Shown: piece after piece, positions 32,493-41,889 of the stretch
Layout of the letters: every line of letters begins with the position of its first letter
How positions within the stretch are numbered: the first letter of the stretch is position 1
Assembly (NCBI RefSeq): GCF_000186265.1
Contig: NC_014934.1
Span: forward strand, 248,001-312,000
DNA length: 64,000 nucleotides
Direction: 5' to 3'
From: Cellulophaga algicola DSM 14237
Lineage (GTDB): Bacteria; Bacteroidota; Bacteroidia; Flavobacteriales; Flavobacteriaceae
The notes under the pieces: generated by a model
Database searches by the model: none
What the model saw: the letters and a program-made list of their open reading frames with translations, nothing else
Told to the model about the DNA's origin: nothing
Program-made: the position numbers and the translations under genes

Positions 32493-32500
32493 TAGCGGAA
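32493..32500. repeat. Target site duplication of IS1595 copy 1 (right)
   Basis: TAGCGGAA, matching 31526-31533. Confidence 0.85.
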
Positions 32501-32755
32501 TATTAAAACAACCAATACCCGTGAAGAATTGAGTTCAAAAATTAAACTTATATTATCCAAAATTAATTACGTGGTTGTTATCTACATACTAAAATCTTCT
32601 GGGATTTTCTATTCAGCATTTAATTAATAAATTAAGTACTTAAACACGTTACCAATATCAAAAAAATATCAAGTTTACAGAAAATAGTTTTTCAAAAATA
32701 AAACTACTCAATAACACGCTCATCTAAATATCTTATTAATTTTTAAAGTGAAGAA

Positions 32756-33721
32756 ATGAAAAAATTACTCTTTATTACCATCTCATTATTTTTGATAAAC
32801 AATGGTAACGCTCAAGATAAAAAAAAGTATAAAGGATATATGCCATTTAATCATAATAACCTTTGGGGTATTGTAGATTCTACTCAAAAAACCATAATAG
32901 AACCCAAATATAATGACATTAGAATTTTAGGTGAATTAGATTATGTTTCTCTAGATGATGAAATAATTTTTGATTTAGAAAAAGGAACTCAACAAAAATC
33001 TCTAGGCACCTTTAAAACTGAAGTTATTATAAACAAACAACGATTTTATCTATTTAATAATGGAGATACTTCACTTTTAATAGACCTGAAAAATAATGAA
33101 AAAATAGCATTATCCCTTAAATACTCCAACTTTGAAAATGTAACGCTAACTAATCCTAATTCTGGCATTGAAAATGAATTCATAATTGGACAATTAGATT
33201 ACGACAGCTATATATTATTGAAAAATAATAAAAAATTACCTTCCGTTATCTCAGGGAAAATCAGTGAACCAGATTTATTAGTTGATGAATCATCGAATAA
33301 AAACGTTTATTTCACTGCCATTAAAAACTCAAAAATATATGTTTATAATTCTAATTTAAAAGTAGTAAACACATTTTTAAACGATGAAAAACTAAATGAA
33401 AATCTAGAGAGCTTAGCAAAAAAAATAAACAGTGGTGGATTAAGTCAAAAATGTTTTACCTGTGCAGAAACAATGGGTAATGGTAGTTTTAGCGAAGATC
33501 CATTACTGCCTGAAATATTTGAAGTTTCATATCGATCAAATTATCTCAGTGTCATTTATAAAAACAAAAAAGGTGAAGAAATAGAAGTTCGTCCCTATCA
33601 AACTTTTGAAAAAGGTTGTGGGTATTTGGATGGTGTAACCTTTGGTAAAAACCTGATTTTTACAGATCTCAACTATGTTAGACCAAAAAAACTAATGTTT
33701 CCAAAAGAATATTTAGATTAA
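32756..33721 (+). CDS. Secreted WG-repeat-like protein
   Basis: A 321-residue protein with a signal peptide (residues 1-19, ending NGNAQ). Residues 24-60 carry a WG-repeat unit: GYMPFNHNNLWGIVDSTQKT, IIEPKYNDIRIL. The rest is beta-rich with no clear repeats and ends with a possible disulphide pair: SQKCFTCAETMG near residue 237 and KGCGYLDGVTFG near 295. WG-repeat proteins in Bacteroidota are mostly secreted and of unknown role. The gene lies between the two IS1595 copies. Confidence 0.65.
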   Translation: MKKLLFITISLFLINNGNAQDKKKYKGYMPFNHNNLWGIVDSTQKTIIEPKYNDIRILGELDYVSLDDEIIFDLEKGTQQKSLGTFKTEVIINKQRFYLFNNGDTSLLIDLKNNEKIALSLKYSNFENVTLTNPNSGIENEFIIGQLDYDSYILLKNNKKLPSVISGKISEPDLLVDESSNKNVYFTAIKNSKIYVYNSNLKVVNTFLNDEKLNENLESLAKKINSGGLSQKCFTCAETMGNGSFSEDPLLPEIFEVSYRSNYLSVIYKNKKGEEIEVRPYQTFEKGCGYLDGVTFGKNLIFTDLNYVRPKKLMFPKEYLD

Positions 33722-34066
33722 CTATTTAATTCTCAAATAATAAATATAGCGTTATAATACAATGTCACAAATCTTATACAATATAAGAATCTTGGTTTTA
33801 CAAAATGATTAATTCATTTTTTTTAGATCTCTATAAAAAAGGTGATTTAAAACAGAATAGACTAAAAATTTCACGAACAGTAGTAACGGTTACATAAATC
33901 ATTAATGGGTAACCTAATGCTATTAACAACTGCCTTTTATTACTGTTTCATTTATAAAACAGTCTACGTTACTTAGCTGAAGATAGAAATAAACCAGCCC
34001 TATTCTACTTAGAAATAGTAAAGCTGGTTTTAAAAATAATTAAATGTTTTAATATCGTGTAAAAAA
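33722..34066. other. Intergenic stretch, no gene seen
   Basis: 345 bases between two convergent genes. I see no open frame of note. Short complementary words (CCAGCCCTATTC... and AGCTGGTTTTA, 33993-34030) could act as a weak terminator. Confidence 0.3.
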
Positions 34067-34666
34067 TTAATAGGCTTGAAATGTAATATTCTCCATATCA
34101 CAGCCATTAAAAGCACTCTTTATCTTACTCTCTAAATGCTTTGGGTAGGATACTTTTCTAAGTTTTTTGTTTTTCGCAAAAGCATCTGATGTAAGTTCAG
34201 TTATATGTTCTGGAATAGTTAACTCCTCAAAATCATTCTCTGCAAAACAATCGTTAGACAACCAAAATACCGACTTAGGTAAATCTAAAGTGGTAAGTGC
34301 ATTACCAACAAAAGCAAACATATGTATCGTAGCAACTTGTCCTTTAATTTCAAGCTTTTCTATCTTATTTCGGCCAAAAGCTCCGCCTAGAATTTTTTTT
34401 ACGTTAGAAGGTATTATAATTTCTTTAATTTCATTATCATAAAAAACATCTTCATCTATATGTTCTAAAAGTTTTGGTAAGGAAACGGCTTTGATTCCTT
34501 TTTTCCAAAAAGCTTCTCTAAATATGTAAAGTACTGGTTTATCATTTATATGATCTGGTATTACAATATCAGTAGATTCTCCCAAATATTTTACAATTCC
34601 TATAGCATCATCAAACTCTTTAAAAGAGTAATCTTCATTAACTAAATCTAAAATTAATTCTCCCAT
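34067..34666 (-). CDS. BspA-type leucine-rich repeat protein
   Basis: A 199-residue protein without signal peptide, made of LRR_5 repeats of about 23 residues: IKAVSLPKLLEHIDEDVFYDNEI, IKEIIIPSNVKKILGGAFGRN, LTTLDLPKSVFWLSNDCFAEN and FEELTIPEHITELTSDAFAKN. Such repeats form an extended solenoid used for protein contact; the BspA name comes from an oral surface protein, but this copy lacks an export signal. It lies alone between the WG-repeat gene and IS1595 copy 2. Confidence 0.75.
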   Translation of the reverse strand: MGELILDLVNEDYSFKEFDDAIGIVKYLGESTDIVIPDHINDKPVLYIFREAFWKKGIKAVSLPKLLEHIDEDVFYDNEIKEIIIPSNVKKILGGAFGRNKIEKLEIKGQVATIHMFAFVGNALTTLDLPKSVFWLSNDCFAENDFEELTIPEHITELTSDAFAKNKKLRKVSYPKHLESKIKSAFNGCDMENITFQAY

Positions 34667-34928
34667 AATTATTAGGTTTTTTTTACTTTATATTAAAAAA
34701 TAGAACTATTATTAAGTTATAAAAGTTCGTATTGCTTAATCGAAAATATAGATTAGAGAGAAGTCTTTAGTAAACATTTTATATTCGGGGCTGTTTTTTT
34801 TGTATTCGCAATTACTTCAAAATTATATTGTATGCAAACTAGATATTTATCCAAGTACGCCCCTTAAAAACAAGACTATTTTAAGACCTATTTTAGAAGC
34901 TTATCTTCAATTTCTTTTAGTTTTTATA

Positions 34929-34936
34929 TATTTTTT
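34929..34936. repeat. Target site duplication of IS1595 copy 2 (left)
   Basis: TATTTTTT, repeated at 35896-35903. It lies in a T-rich stretch, so part of the match could be chance, but its length and position agree with copy 1. Confidence 0.7.
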
Positions 34937-35895
34937 TAGAGGTCAGTAGTTAATTACTTATTAATTCAGCTTGATTGATTTTATCATTATTGACCATTTT
35001 AACAATAAGATTATTGAATATTGTAGCTTTACTTTGAGATCTGTTTATTCTAAAACAAAATTCATTGAAATATCTATTTAAATTATTGTCACTAACCCAA
35101 GAATAAGTTGTTCTTATCCAAGATTTAACCTGATGTATCATTGTATGAAGCGCTTTAAAATTTAACCCTCCATTACTTTCTATTTGTGTGATGTCGTAAG
35201 CCTTTGCAATAGGACTATAGCCTCTCCATTTATCTGTAGTAATCTTTGCGTTTCGGCTGATATGGTTGACAAAAATATATTGTAAGGATTGTGCTGAAAA
35301 ATCATCTATTTTCATAGCATACATTCTTTTTACCTTTCCATCTTCTGTAAGCTGAACAGCTGTAACCGCCTTCTTTTTCTTAGCATTGTAGCTTCTGCCA
35401 ACTTTTGTTTCTTCTCTGCCCCCTAAAACAAATTCATCTACATGAACAACTCCGTCCATAGGATTATTCCCACTCGAAGACATAGCTTCTCTGACCTTAA
35501 GCATAAAAAGTCTAGCTGTTTTTTCTGTTACTCCGTAACGTACTCCCATATAACTTGCAGATAAGCTTTTCGTGCTTGTAGCCATCTCAAAACAAATAAA
35601 AAATGCTTTGCGAACACCAAACTTTACCTTGTGAAATAAAGTATCTGCTGTTGCGGATTCTGTATGTCTACAAATATTACATTGCCTAGAGAAATCAGCA
35701 CGTGTTTGACAGGCTATATGATTGCATCTAGAACATTTAAAAGGGGTTTTAGACTTAATATTTGTTAAATATTCTTTGCAATCATTGTCCGTTTTGAAGC
35801 AATCAGAGAACTCTAGAAGATTTTGACCCTTGAAAATATCCATAATTTAATATATTTACTGAGTATCAAGATACGAAGTTAGCTACTGACCTCTA
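34937..35895 (-). mobile_element. IS1595-family insertion sequence, copy 2
   Basis: 959 bp with the same 13-bp inverted ends as copy 1 and the same orientation. Comparing by eye shows only a handful of single-base differences (for example GCTAAATATT versus GTTAAATATT, and GCTGTACAGC versus GCTGAACAGC). Its own 8-bp target duplication TATTTTTT shows independent transposition. Confidence 0.93.
34950..35843 (-). CDS. IS1595-family transposase (ISXO2-like), copy 2
   Basis: 297 residues, with the cysteine-rich zinc ribbon and ISXO2 catalytic domain unbroken. It differs from the other copy by Ala to Thr at residue 27; the remaining base differences that I noticed are silent. Both copies should be active. 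Confidence 0.93.
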   Translation of the reverse strand: MDIFKGQNLLEFSDCFKTDNDCKEYLTNIKSKTPFKCSRCNHIACQTRADFSRQCNICRHTESATADTLFHKVKFGVRKAFFICFEMATSTKSLSASYMGVRYGVTEKTARLFMLKVREAMSSSGNNPMDGVVHVDEFVLGGREETKVGRSYNAKKKKAVTAVQLTEDGKVKRMYAMKIDDFSAQSLQYIFVNHISRNAKITTDKWRGYSPIAKAYDITQIESNGGLNFKALHTMIHQVKSWIRTTYSWVSDNNLNRYFNEFCFRINRSQSKATIFNNLIVKMVNNDKINQAELISN

Positions 35896-35903
35896 TATTT
35901 TTT
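35896..35903. repeat. Target site duplication of IS1595 copy 2 (right)
   Basis: TATTTTTT, matching 34929-34936. Confidence 0.7.
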
Positions 35904-36189
35904 TTTGCCATTATAAAGATTAACCCCTCTTTTGATGGAACTTCAAAAAAGGCTTTTCCATGTAGTTAATTTTAGTTCGTTTCTTTAAAAACTATCCATT
36001 AATCTGAACAATTATAAATTCAAATTTTCTGATTACTCCATAACAAACAACCATCAGTCCTCGATTTGCAACTAGCAGCTTACTACTTACTTAAACTGTT
36101 ACGCCTGCCTGTAAGAGACTTGTCTCATATTGGAAAATTTGAAAGCTTTATTCAACCAGTATCAAAATTTCTAAAAAAATAACGCCTGT

Positions 36190-36430
36190 TGACACCAATA
36201 GCCGTTACACCAGTCAGTAATTTGTAAAAAACTAATTTTAATGACCGCCTTTTAAGGCGGCTTCATTTTTTAATTCAGCAAATAATTGAATAACTTTGAA
36301 GCTCGTATTAAAACATTTTTTTAGATAAAATATCCTTTTTTTTAAAAGAAAACTTAAAGTTGAAAACTCCTACTCTACTTTTTACGCATTTCGAGTAAAT
36401 CTCTCGTACACTTGCCAACAGTAAGTAGGA
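36190..36430 (-). mobile_element. Relic of the 3' end of an IS1182-type element
   Basis: This stretch aligns by eye with the IS1182 end at 9770-9980: the terminator palindrome CGCCTTTTAAGGCGG with TTCATTTTT, then CTACTTTTTACGCATT and CGAGTAAATCTCTCGTAC against CCACTTTTTACGTATT and GAGTAAACCTCAGGTAC. Only the last ~60 codons of the transposase remain, full of changes. It is a second, older copy. The stretch 35904-36189 shows no gene. Confidence 0.55.
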
Positions 36431-36463
36431 CGTTCTTTAAAGTATACACTATTGCTTAGGTAA

Positions 36464-36495
36464 ATAAAAAAACCGCCATTGAGGCGGTTTTTAAT
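36464..36495. terminator. Terminator downstream of the SDR gene
   Basis: AACCGCC (36471-36477) and GGCGGTT (36483-36489) form a 7-bp GC-rich stem with loop ATTGA, flanked by A runs on the left and T runs on the right. It is a two-way rho-independent terminator, about 30 bases after the SDR stop codon. Confidence 0.75.
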
Positions 36496-36519
36496 AGTTA
36501 TAAAAAAGGTTGAAATAAC

Positions 36520-37359
36520 CTATTCAAAATCACAGTCTTTTCCTAAGCTTTCAAACTTAGCTAACTCTTCTATTAATCCATTATTTACTTTTCCAAAAAC
36601 TTCATAAGCTATTTTTCCTAAAGGTAAATGCACTGGAGCTTCTTCTAACTGTGCTAACTTATAAATAGCAGCGGCAGCTTTTTCTGGATTTCCTGGTTGG
36701 TTACCATTCAAAGCTTGTAAACCTCTTATACGTTCTCCTACAGTACTTTCGTAATCTTCTATTTTTGTAGTATCATAAGCTGCTGAACTTCCTGCCCATT
36801 CTGTTCTAAATGGTCCAGGCTCAACGTTTGTTACTTTAATATTAAGTGGTTTTAATTCTGCTGCTAAAGCTTCACCAATACCTTCTAAAGCAAATTTAGA
36901 TGCGTTGTAAATTCCTAAACCTTGAGAACCTATACGACCTGCAATAGATGTAATATTTATAATATGACCAGAACGTTGCTTACGCATTTGTGGTAATATT
37001 TCTCTAATCGTAGTTAAAACACCAAAAACGTTAACTTCAAATTGTCTTCTAACTTCTTCATCAGAAATTTCTTCGACACTTCCCATAATACCATAACCAG
37101 CATTATTAACAACTACATCAATTTTCCCGAATTTATCAAAAATAGTTTTAACGCCATCAACAATCATTTGTGTAGAAGCTACATCAACAAGTACTCCAAA
37201 AGAATTTCCTGGATTTTCTTTATTAAATGCCTCTACTTGATCTTGTTTTCTAAAAGTACCTACCACAATTTGTCCTTGCGCTAATACCTCTTTAGCTAAT
37301 TGCTTACCTAATCCTGATGATACACCAGTAATAAACCATACTTTTTTTTCTGTATTCAT
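36520..37359 (-). CDS. Short-chain dehydrogenase/reductase (SDR)
   Basis: A 279-residue classical SDR: the cofactor motif TGVSSGLGKQLAKE, the DVAS acidic pocket, NNAGYG, catalytic serine in INITSIAGRIG, and the YNASK catalytic Tyr/Lys pair. The length and the extended C-terminus fit the subgroup of oxidoreductases often found beside HxlR, TetR or AraC regulators. The reaction is NAD(P)-dependent oxidation or reduction of an unknown alcohol/carbonyl pair. TFRKQ after beta-2 suggests NADP preference. It is monocistronic, with a terminator behind it. Confidence 0.9.
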   Translation of the reverse strand: MNTEKKVWFITGVSSGLGKQLAKEVLAQGQIVVGTFRKQDQVEAFNKENPGNSFGVLVDVASTQMIVDGVKTIFDKFGKIDVVVNNAGYGIMGSVEEISDEEVRRQFEVNVFGVLTTIREILPQMRKQRSGHIINITSIAGRIGSQGLGIYNASKFALEGIGEALAAELKPLNIKVTNVEPGPFRTEWAGSSAAYDTTKIEDYESTVGERIRGLQALNGNQPGNPEKAAAAIYKLAQLEEAPVHLPLGKIAYEVFGKVNNGLIEELAKFESLGKDCDFE

Positions 37360-37442
37360 TTTTATTTTGTTGAAATCTTGTAAAAGAAATTGAACTGTTT
37401 TTTTTTTGCAAAATTACTAAAATTTTATTGTTATTAGGCTTC

Positions 37443-37643
37443 TTACAGTCTTATCAGGTTACTAAATCTATTTAAAAAGATAACTTCAAGTAATTTTGCT
37501 CCTTTCTCAAGATTAAATTTGTATAATTCCCTATAAACTACGGTACTTATATACATATCATAATGAAAATTCATATAGATTTTATTGTTGGTTACTAATT
37601 CTGAGTATTTTTCTATATTTATCATGTGAACAAAACCTTCCAT
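37443..37643 (-). CDS. Hypothetical short protein or gene fragment
   Basis: A 66-residue frame that reads like true protein sequence (EKYSELVTNNKIYMNFHYDM) but has no recognised family. It lies upstream of the SDR gene on the same strand, where a regulator would often be found, so it may be the scrap of one. A start at the inner Met (MINIEKYSEL) is as good. Low confidence. Confidence 0.25.
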   Translation of the reverse strand: MEGFVHMINIEKYSELVTNNKIYMNFHYDMYISTVVYRELYKFNLEKGAKLLEVIFLNRFSNLIRL

Positions 37644-37730
37644 ACCGGATAAGTAGAGAGAAAAATTTTAAGTAAAAAAAAAAGTATTCTTACTTCCTAC
37701 CTAATGTTTTATTAAAACAAGAACTCTAAA

Positions 37731-38531
37731 TTGAAAATTCTACTAAAAACTATACTCAACTTACTACTATTTTCTTTCCTAACTGTTATAACACAAATTG
37801 GGGGAGTTATTTATGTACTAAGTGTACTAATTTCTAAAAAATGGTCTATAAATTTAAAGTTTAAAACGCTACTTATTTTTATGGGTCTGTATCTTTTTTC
37901 AACACTATTTATCGTTCCATTACTTGCACCCATTTTTGGTCGGGAAAAAGTAAAAAATTCAGAAAAAATAAAACCGACGAATTACATGACTGTTTTATTA
38001 AATAGGAATTATGTAAACCCCAAACTAAACCAATTATTAAATAAAACAGAAAAAGAACTAAGCGGAACGACTATTGAAATTCATTATTTAGATGCTAATT
38101 TTCCTTTTATCAATAAATTTCCACTGTTACCACATTTGAGTCATAATGATGGAAATAAAATTGACCTAAGTCTAATTTACGAAACTAAAAACGGCATCAT
38201 TACAAATAAACAAAAATCTATTAGCGGTTACGGACTTTTTGAAAACCCGAATCTACATGAGTACAACCAAATAGAAAAGTGCTTAAATATGGGGTATTTT
38301 CAATATGATTATCCAAAATATTTAACCTTAGGAAAAATCAATGAAGAATTAATTTTCTCAGAAAAAGGAACAAAAAATCTAATAGAAAACATCTTAAAAA
38401 GTCAGCATTTAGGAAAATTATTTATTGAACCCCATTTAAAAACCAGAATGGGTTTAAAAGATAATAGAATACGATATCACGGATGTAAAGCGGTTAGACA
38501 TGATGATCATATTCATATACAACTCAAATAA
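37731..38531 (+). CDS. Membrane-anchored MepA-like (LAS-type) murein endopeptidase-like protein
   Basis: A 266-residue protein from a TTG start. Two membrane spans (about residues 5-35 and 45-68) are followed by an outer domain. The zinc motif of LAS peptidases is present: HNDGNKIDLSL (His and Asp spaced as in HxxxxxxD, near residue 135-142) and, at the C-terminus, AVRHDDHIHIQL, where MepA-type enzymes have HxDHxH. MepA cuts D-Ala-mDAP cross-links of peptidoglycan. The presence of the spans and the weak similarity in between make the exact substrate uncertain. Confidence 0.65.
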   Translation: MKILLKTILNLLLFSFLTVITQIGGVIYVLSVLISKKWSINLKFKTLLIFMGLYLFSTLFIVPLLAPIFGREKVKNSEKIKPTNYMTVLLNRNYVNPKLNQLLNKTEKELSGTTIEIHYLDANFPFINKFPLLPHLSHNDGNKIDLSLIYETKNGIITNKQKSISGYGLFENPNLHEYNQIEKCLNMGYFQYDYPKYLTLGKINEELIFSEKGTKNLIENILKSQHLGKLFIEPHLKTRMGLKDNRIRYHGCKAVRHDDHIHIQLK

Positions 38532-38700
38532 AATAATGCATAAATAACACCTTAATATTAAAAATTTCTTTTCAAATTTTAATCAAATGTCTTTGCTTTT
38601 TTTTACTCCAGATTTGACTTCTAAAATCATCTAAACTAAATAATACTCCCTTTAAACTACTTTAGCTAACATTAAATATAATTGCAACAAACTTTTGCTA

Positions 38701-38779
38701 TGCACTATAAAGATCTACACGACAAAACACCATTACACTGGTGTTCGTTCACCTACTCATTGCGAATTTATAAAGTGTA
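38701..38779. repeat. Nested inverted repeats
   Basis: Outer arms TGCACTATAAA (38701) and TTTATAAAGTGTA (38767-38779) enclose a perfect inner stem AACACCA (38726-38732) / TGGTGTT (38739-38745). It may be a small mobile or regulatory element in this decayed stretch. Confidence 0.35.
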
Positions 38780-38842
38780 ATGATTGCATATAATCTAGTA
38801 AATTTAAACCTACGCAAAATCTTGTGTAAAATCTAAGCTATA

Positions 38843-39449
38843 ATGGTATTAAACAAAAGAAAAATGACAGTTTTTTTTGGGATACTCACGACAATCCTAC
38901 TCCTTATTAGTTTTTTGTTTTTGTATACCGATGTATTAAATCCATCTGCTAAATAAATTAATAATTCTAAGGAATTAGATGGCCTAATTAAAAAAGAAAT
39001 TGTTAAAGATTTTAAAGTATCTGACATTCTTTTTTAGCTACCCTCAGGATATTTTGGTTTGTGGAAATGAACCCCATTTAGACCATTAAAGTACTCTTAG
39101 AAAGAAAATTGAACATAATAACTATAAATTTAAAAACCCACCTTTTAGTAAACCAACAAATTTTGAAAACGGGTATACGGAAAATGGGGTGGTAGTAATT
39201 ATTGATCATATTTCTAGTTCTCATTTTGAATCAGAAATATTTAATTTTGAGTTGAACACGAGTGACACTTAAGGTAATCGAAACGTGTATGAAATTGAAT
39301 TTGGGTAGCTCAAGAAAAATACGGTTAACCTAAAGCTGATTTATCCTGACACCTCTTTTAATAATAAGAAAAACAGCTCAGAATTAACGTTTATATATAG
39401 TAATCAAAATTGGAAACGAAAATATCCAAACTTAAACAAGGAGAAATAA
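38843..39449 (+). pseudogene. Decayed membrane-anchored protein gene
   Basis: It starts MVLNKRKMTVFFGILTTILL followed by LISFLFLYTDVLNPSAK, a credible membrane anchor, then an in-frame stop. Further on, all three frames hold scattered coding-like pieces such as ELDGLIKKEIVKDFKVSDI, DYSSHFES-like and VNLKLIYPDTSFNNKKNSS between stops. No function can be assigned. The rest of the 38532-39617 gap has no gene. Confidence 0.5.
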
Positions 39450-39617
39450 GAAAATATTATGTATTTGGGCATAGTTTGGAATACTCTTCTTTCCTTTACG
39501 ACCATAAACTTTCTATTTAGATACAAACTAACCCAAAATATGAGTACCTTTTAACTCCCCCTCTATGCTTATACAATCCGTTGTACTTAGGGGAACATCA
39601 ATTAAAAAAAATAAAAC

Positions 39618-40301
39618 ATGAAACATATTATTACAGCACTTATTTTCACAGGAATTCTATTTTCTTGTAACTCATCAGAAAAATCAAAAGATTCTAAACA
39701 GGAATCTCCTGTATTAGAAACAGGAACAGAAGAAATCACTATAGATAATAAGACAGCACAATTAAAACCTATTAATACGGATGAAGCCTTGCTTGCAACA
39801 GCATTAATGGCTGCTCCCGAAGAAAGTAGAGCAGCATGTAAAGTTATAGGTTATAATATGGCTGGAGAATTTGTAACGATGAGAGAAGGAAGTAATCAAT
39901 ATATTGTTCTTGCAGATAACCCTAATCAAGATGGATTCAACGCTGCATGCTATCATAAAGATCTTGAACCCTTTATGGCTAGAGGAAGAGCTTTAAGAGC
40001 CGAAGGAAAGACAGGTCAAGAAGTCTTTGCTATTCGTGAAGCAGAAATGAAATCTGGTCAACTTAAAATAACTCCTGGATTGAGTTTGCACATTCTTTTT
40101 GGATCAAAAACAGTTTATGATCCAGAAACATCTAAGGTTGAAGATGCCCAACTCCGTTATGTGGTATATATGCCATGGGCTACATCTGAATCTATAGGAT
40201 TGCCGGAAATTCCAATGGCTCCAAATCACCCTTGGATTATGAATTCTGGAACTCATAGAGCGCACATTATGATTTCTCCTTTACCTGAAGAGAAAGAATA
40301 G
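39618..40301 (+). CDS. Lipoprotein of unknown function
   Basis: A 227-residue protein with a lipobox (ILFSCNSSEK, cysteine near residue 17), a charged linker, and a globular part from about residue 55: DEALLATALMAAPEESRAAC, then EFVTMREGSNQYIVLADNPNQDGFNAACYHK. It ends GLPEIPMAPNHPWIMNSGTHRAHIMIS. Two cysteines in the globular part could pair. I know the look of this protein as an uncharacterised Bacteroidota family; no function is assigned. It is probably anchored to the outer membrane. Confidence 0.7.
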   Translation: MKHIITALIFTGILFSCNSSEKSKDSKQESPVLETGTEEITIDNKTAQLKPINTDEALLATALMAAPEESRAACKVIGYNMAGEFVTMREGSNQYIVLADNPNQDGFNAACYHKDLEPFMARGRALRAEGKTGQEVFAIREAEMKSGQLKITPGLSLHILFGSKTVYDPETSKVEDAQLRYVVYMPWATSESIGLPEIPMAPNHPWIMNSGTHRAHIMISPLPEEKE

Positions 40302-40428
40302 CATTATTAGGGTGCCAAAAGAAAAAAAATGCACTAGTAACAGCATAAAAAGACGTGATTCTAGCATTTAGTTCTGATCCCAGAATATAATTTTATAAAC
40401 ATAAAACCCATAGTTTTAATCCATAAAC

Positions 40429-40854
40429 ATGATCAATTCTAAATGCATAGTACTCCTATTTAGTTTATTTCTCTTAACAAGTTGTGGGGTATCTAATAAA
40501 TCCTCCGTAAAAAACAAAAAGTGGTTGGAAGGTAAATGGACTGGTATTGGGTATCAAACGGATCTACAAGAGGCTAGTCAATGGACTATTGCATTAGACA
40601 TTGAAAAAGGAAATTACAACATCTCTTACCCTAGTTTATACTGTGCTGGAAAATGGAAACTAACCAAGTACTCAGAAGATCAAGCCACATTTACAGAGCT
40701 TATTGAAAATAATACGACTACATGCATAAAAAATGGCACCATAATCCTTACTAAAATTGACGAAACTAGAATTTTGTATAGTTATTTTTACAATGATGGA
40801 ATTAATAATGACGGAAAAAAAGCTGCTGCATTCTCCACATTGGAAAAACAATGA
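40429..40854 (+). CDS. Small lipoprotein of unknown function
   Basis: A 141-residue protein with a lipobox (LLTSCGVSNK, cysteine near residue 19). The mature part has a lipocalin-like outline: KWLEGKWTGIGYQTDLQEASQ, NYNISYPSLYCAGKWKLTKY, ATFTELIENNTTTC and a closing TRILYSYFYNDG strand. The two cysteines could form a disulphide. It precedes the BatD-like gene by 75 bases on the same strand. Confidence 0.65.
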   Translation: MINSKCIVLLFSLFLLTSCGVSNKSSVKNKKWLEGKWTGIGYQTDLQEASQWTIALDIEKGNYNISYPSLYCAGKWKLTKYSEDQATFTELIENNTTTCIKNGTIILTKIDETRILYSYFYNDGINNDGKKAAAFSTLEKQ

Positions 40855-40929
40855 ACAGTACTTCTAAAACCATCTATAAACCCACAATAAAAGTGTGTTG
40901 TTTTTAAAATAAAAGTACCCAAAAAAAGC

Positions 40930-41727
40930 ATGAAATATATTACCGTACTACTATTTATACTTGTTACTAGTATCGCTGGAGCACAAGTAAAATTTGTTAC
41001 TAAAGTCAATAAAAAATCTTTAGGCATAGATCAGCATATACGTGTAGATTTTTTTATTAATACGGATATGGAATTAACTAGTTTTTGGCCTCCTGAGTTT
41101 AAAAATTTTAATATTGTTGCTGGACCTACCAAAAGGGCAGACGCTACTTATGTTGATGAGGGGCAGAGTTTGGAACTTATTTGCAGTTATATCATCAGCC
41201 CAAAATCTGTTGGCAATTTTGTCATAGATGCTGCACGTATGGAGCTTAAAGGTAAACGTTATAAGACCGTACCAATCCATATAGAAGTTAGTAAAGCGGT
41301 AAATAGCACTAGTGTACCAAGTGCTCCTAATGAAAATATTTATTTGGTAACAGAAGTTTCTAGAAATAGCATAACCCTAAAAGATTCACTTATTGTTTCG
41401 CACAGGATTTATGTGACCCCTGCTATAAAAGTTATCGATTGGAAGTTGGTAGACCAACCCGTTTATACAAATTGTTCTATTAGCGCTAATAAGATAAGGG
41501 ATTTAAAGGTTGAAAATGTTATTTACAAAGAAAGTAAACATAGCTCTTTAATATGGCAAAAAGTAATATTAAAACCAAAAGGCAAAGGCGTTATAAGTAT
41601 AGCTCCTGTAGAAATAGCATTTCAGATGAAATTTCTAAGTGGTAAAAGAGATGTTTATGGAGTACCTACTTACGAAACCAAATTAGTACAACTAAAGTCT
41701 AATGAGGTCATCATAGCGATACGATAA
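40930..41727 (+). CDS. Short BatD-like protein
   Basis: A 265-residue protein with a signal peptide (residues 1-18, SIAGAQ). It matches the start of BatD (oxygen-tolerance) proteins: VKFVTKVNKKSLGIDQHIRV, DFFINTDMELTSFWPPEFKN, IVAGPTKRADATYVDEGQSL, SYIISPKSVGNFVIDAARME and GKRYKTVPIHIEVSKA. BatD is normally about 550-600 residues with a membrane anchor; here only the first half is present, with no anchor, and no batA/B/C/E genes lie nearby. It is thus a stand-alone short relative or a truncated gene. Confidence 0.75.
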   Translation: MKYITVLLFILVTSIAGAQVKFVTKVNKKSLGIDQHIRVDFFINTDMELTSFWPPEFKNFNIVAGPTKRADATYVDEGQSLELICSYIISPKSVGNFVIDAARMELKGKRYKTVPIHIEVSKAVNSTSVPSAPNENIYLVTEVSRNSITLKDSLIVSHRIYVTPAIKVIDWKLVDQPVYTNCSISANKIRDLKVENVIYKESKHSSLIWQKVILKPKGKGVISIAPVEIAFQMKFLSGKRDVYGVPTYETKLVQLKSNEVIIAIR

Positions 41728-41889
41728 AAATTAAAACAAAGCATGCAAAAGGCTCGGTATCATTACTTAAATTACCCGTTTTAAATTGATCATTAAAAAA
41801 AAAGCTTTGGTTAAGTGTTAAACGGAATGAAAAGCATTGCTACACTACCCTATTTTTTTCTAAAAAAAACCTTTGTATGTTAACCGAAA

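Noticed and set aside
31534-35895. Composite transposon formed by the two IS1595 copies around the WG-repeat and LRR genes
   Set aside because: Each copy has its own different 8-bp target duplication directly at its ends, which shows two separate insertions; a composite move would share one duplication at the outer ends only.
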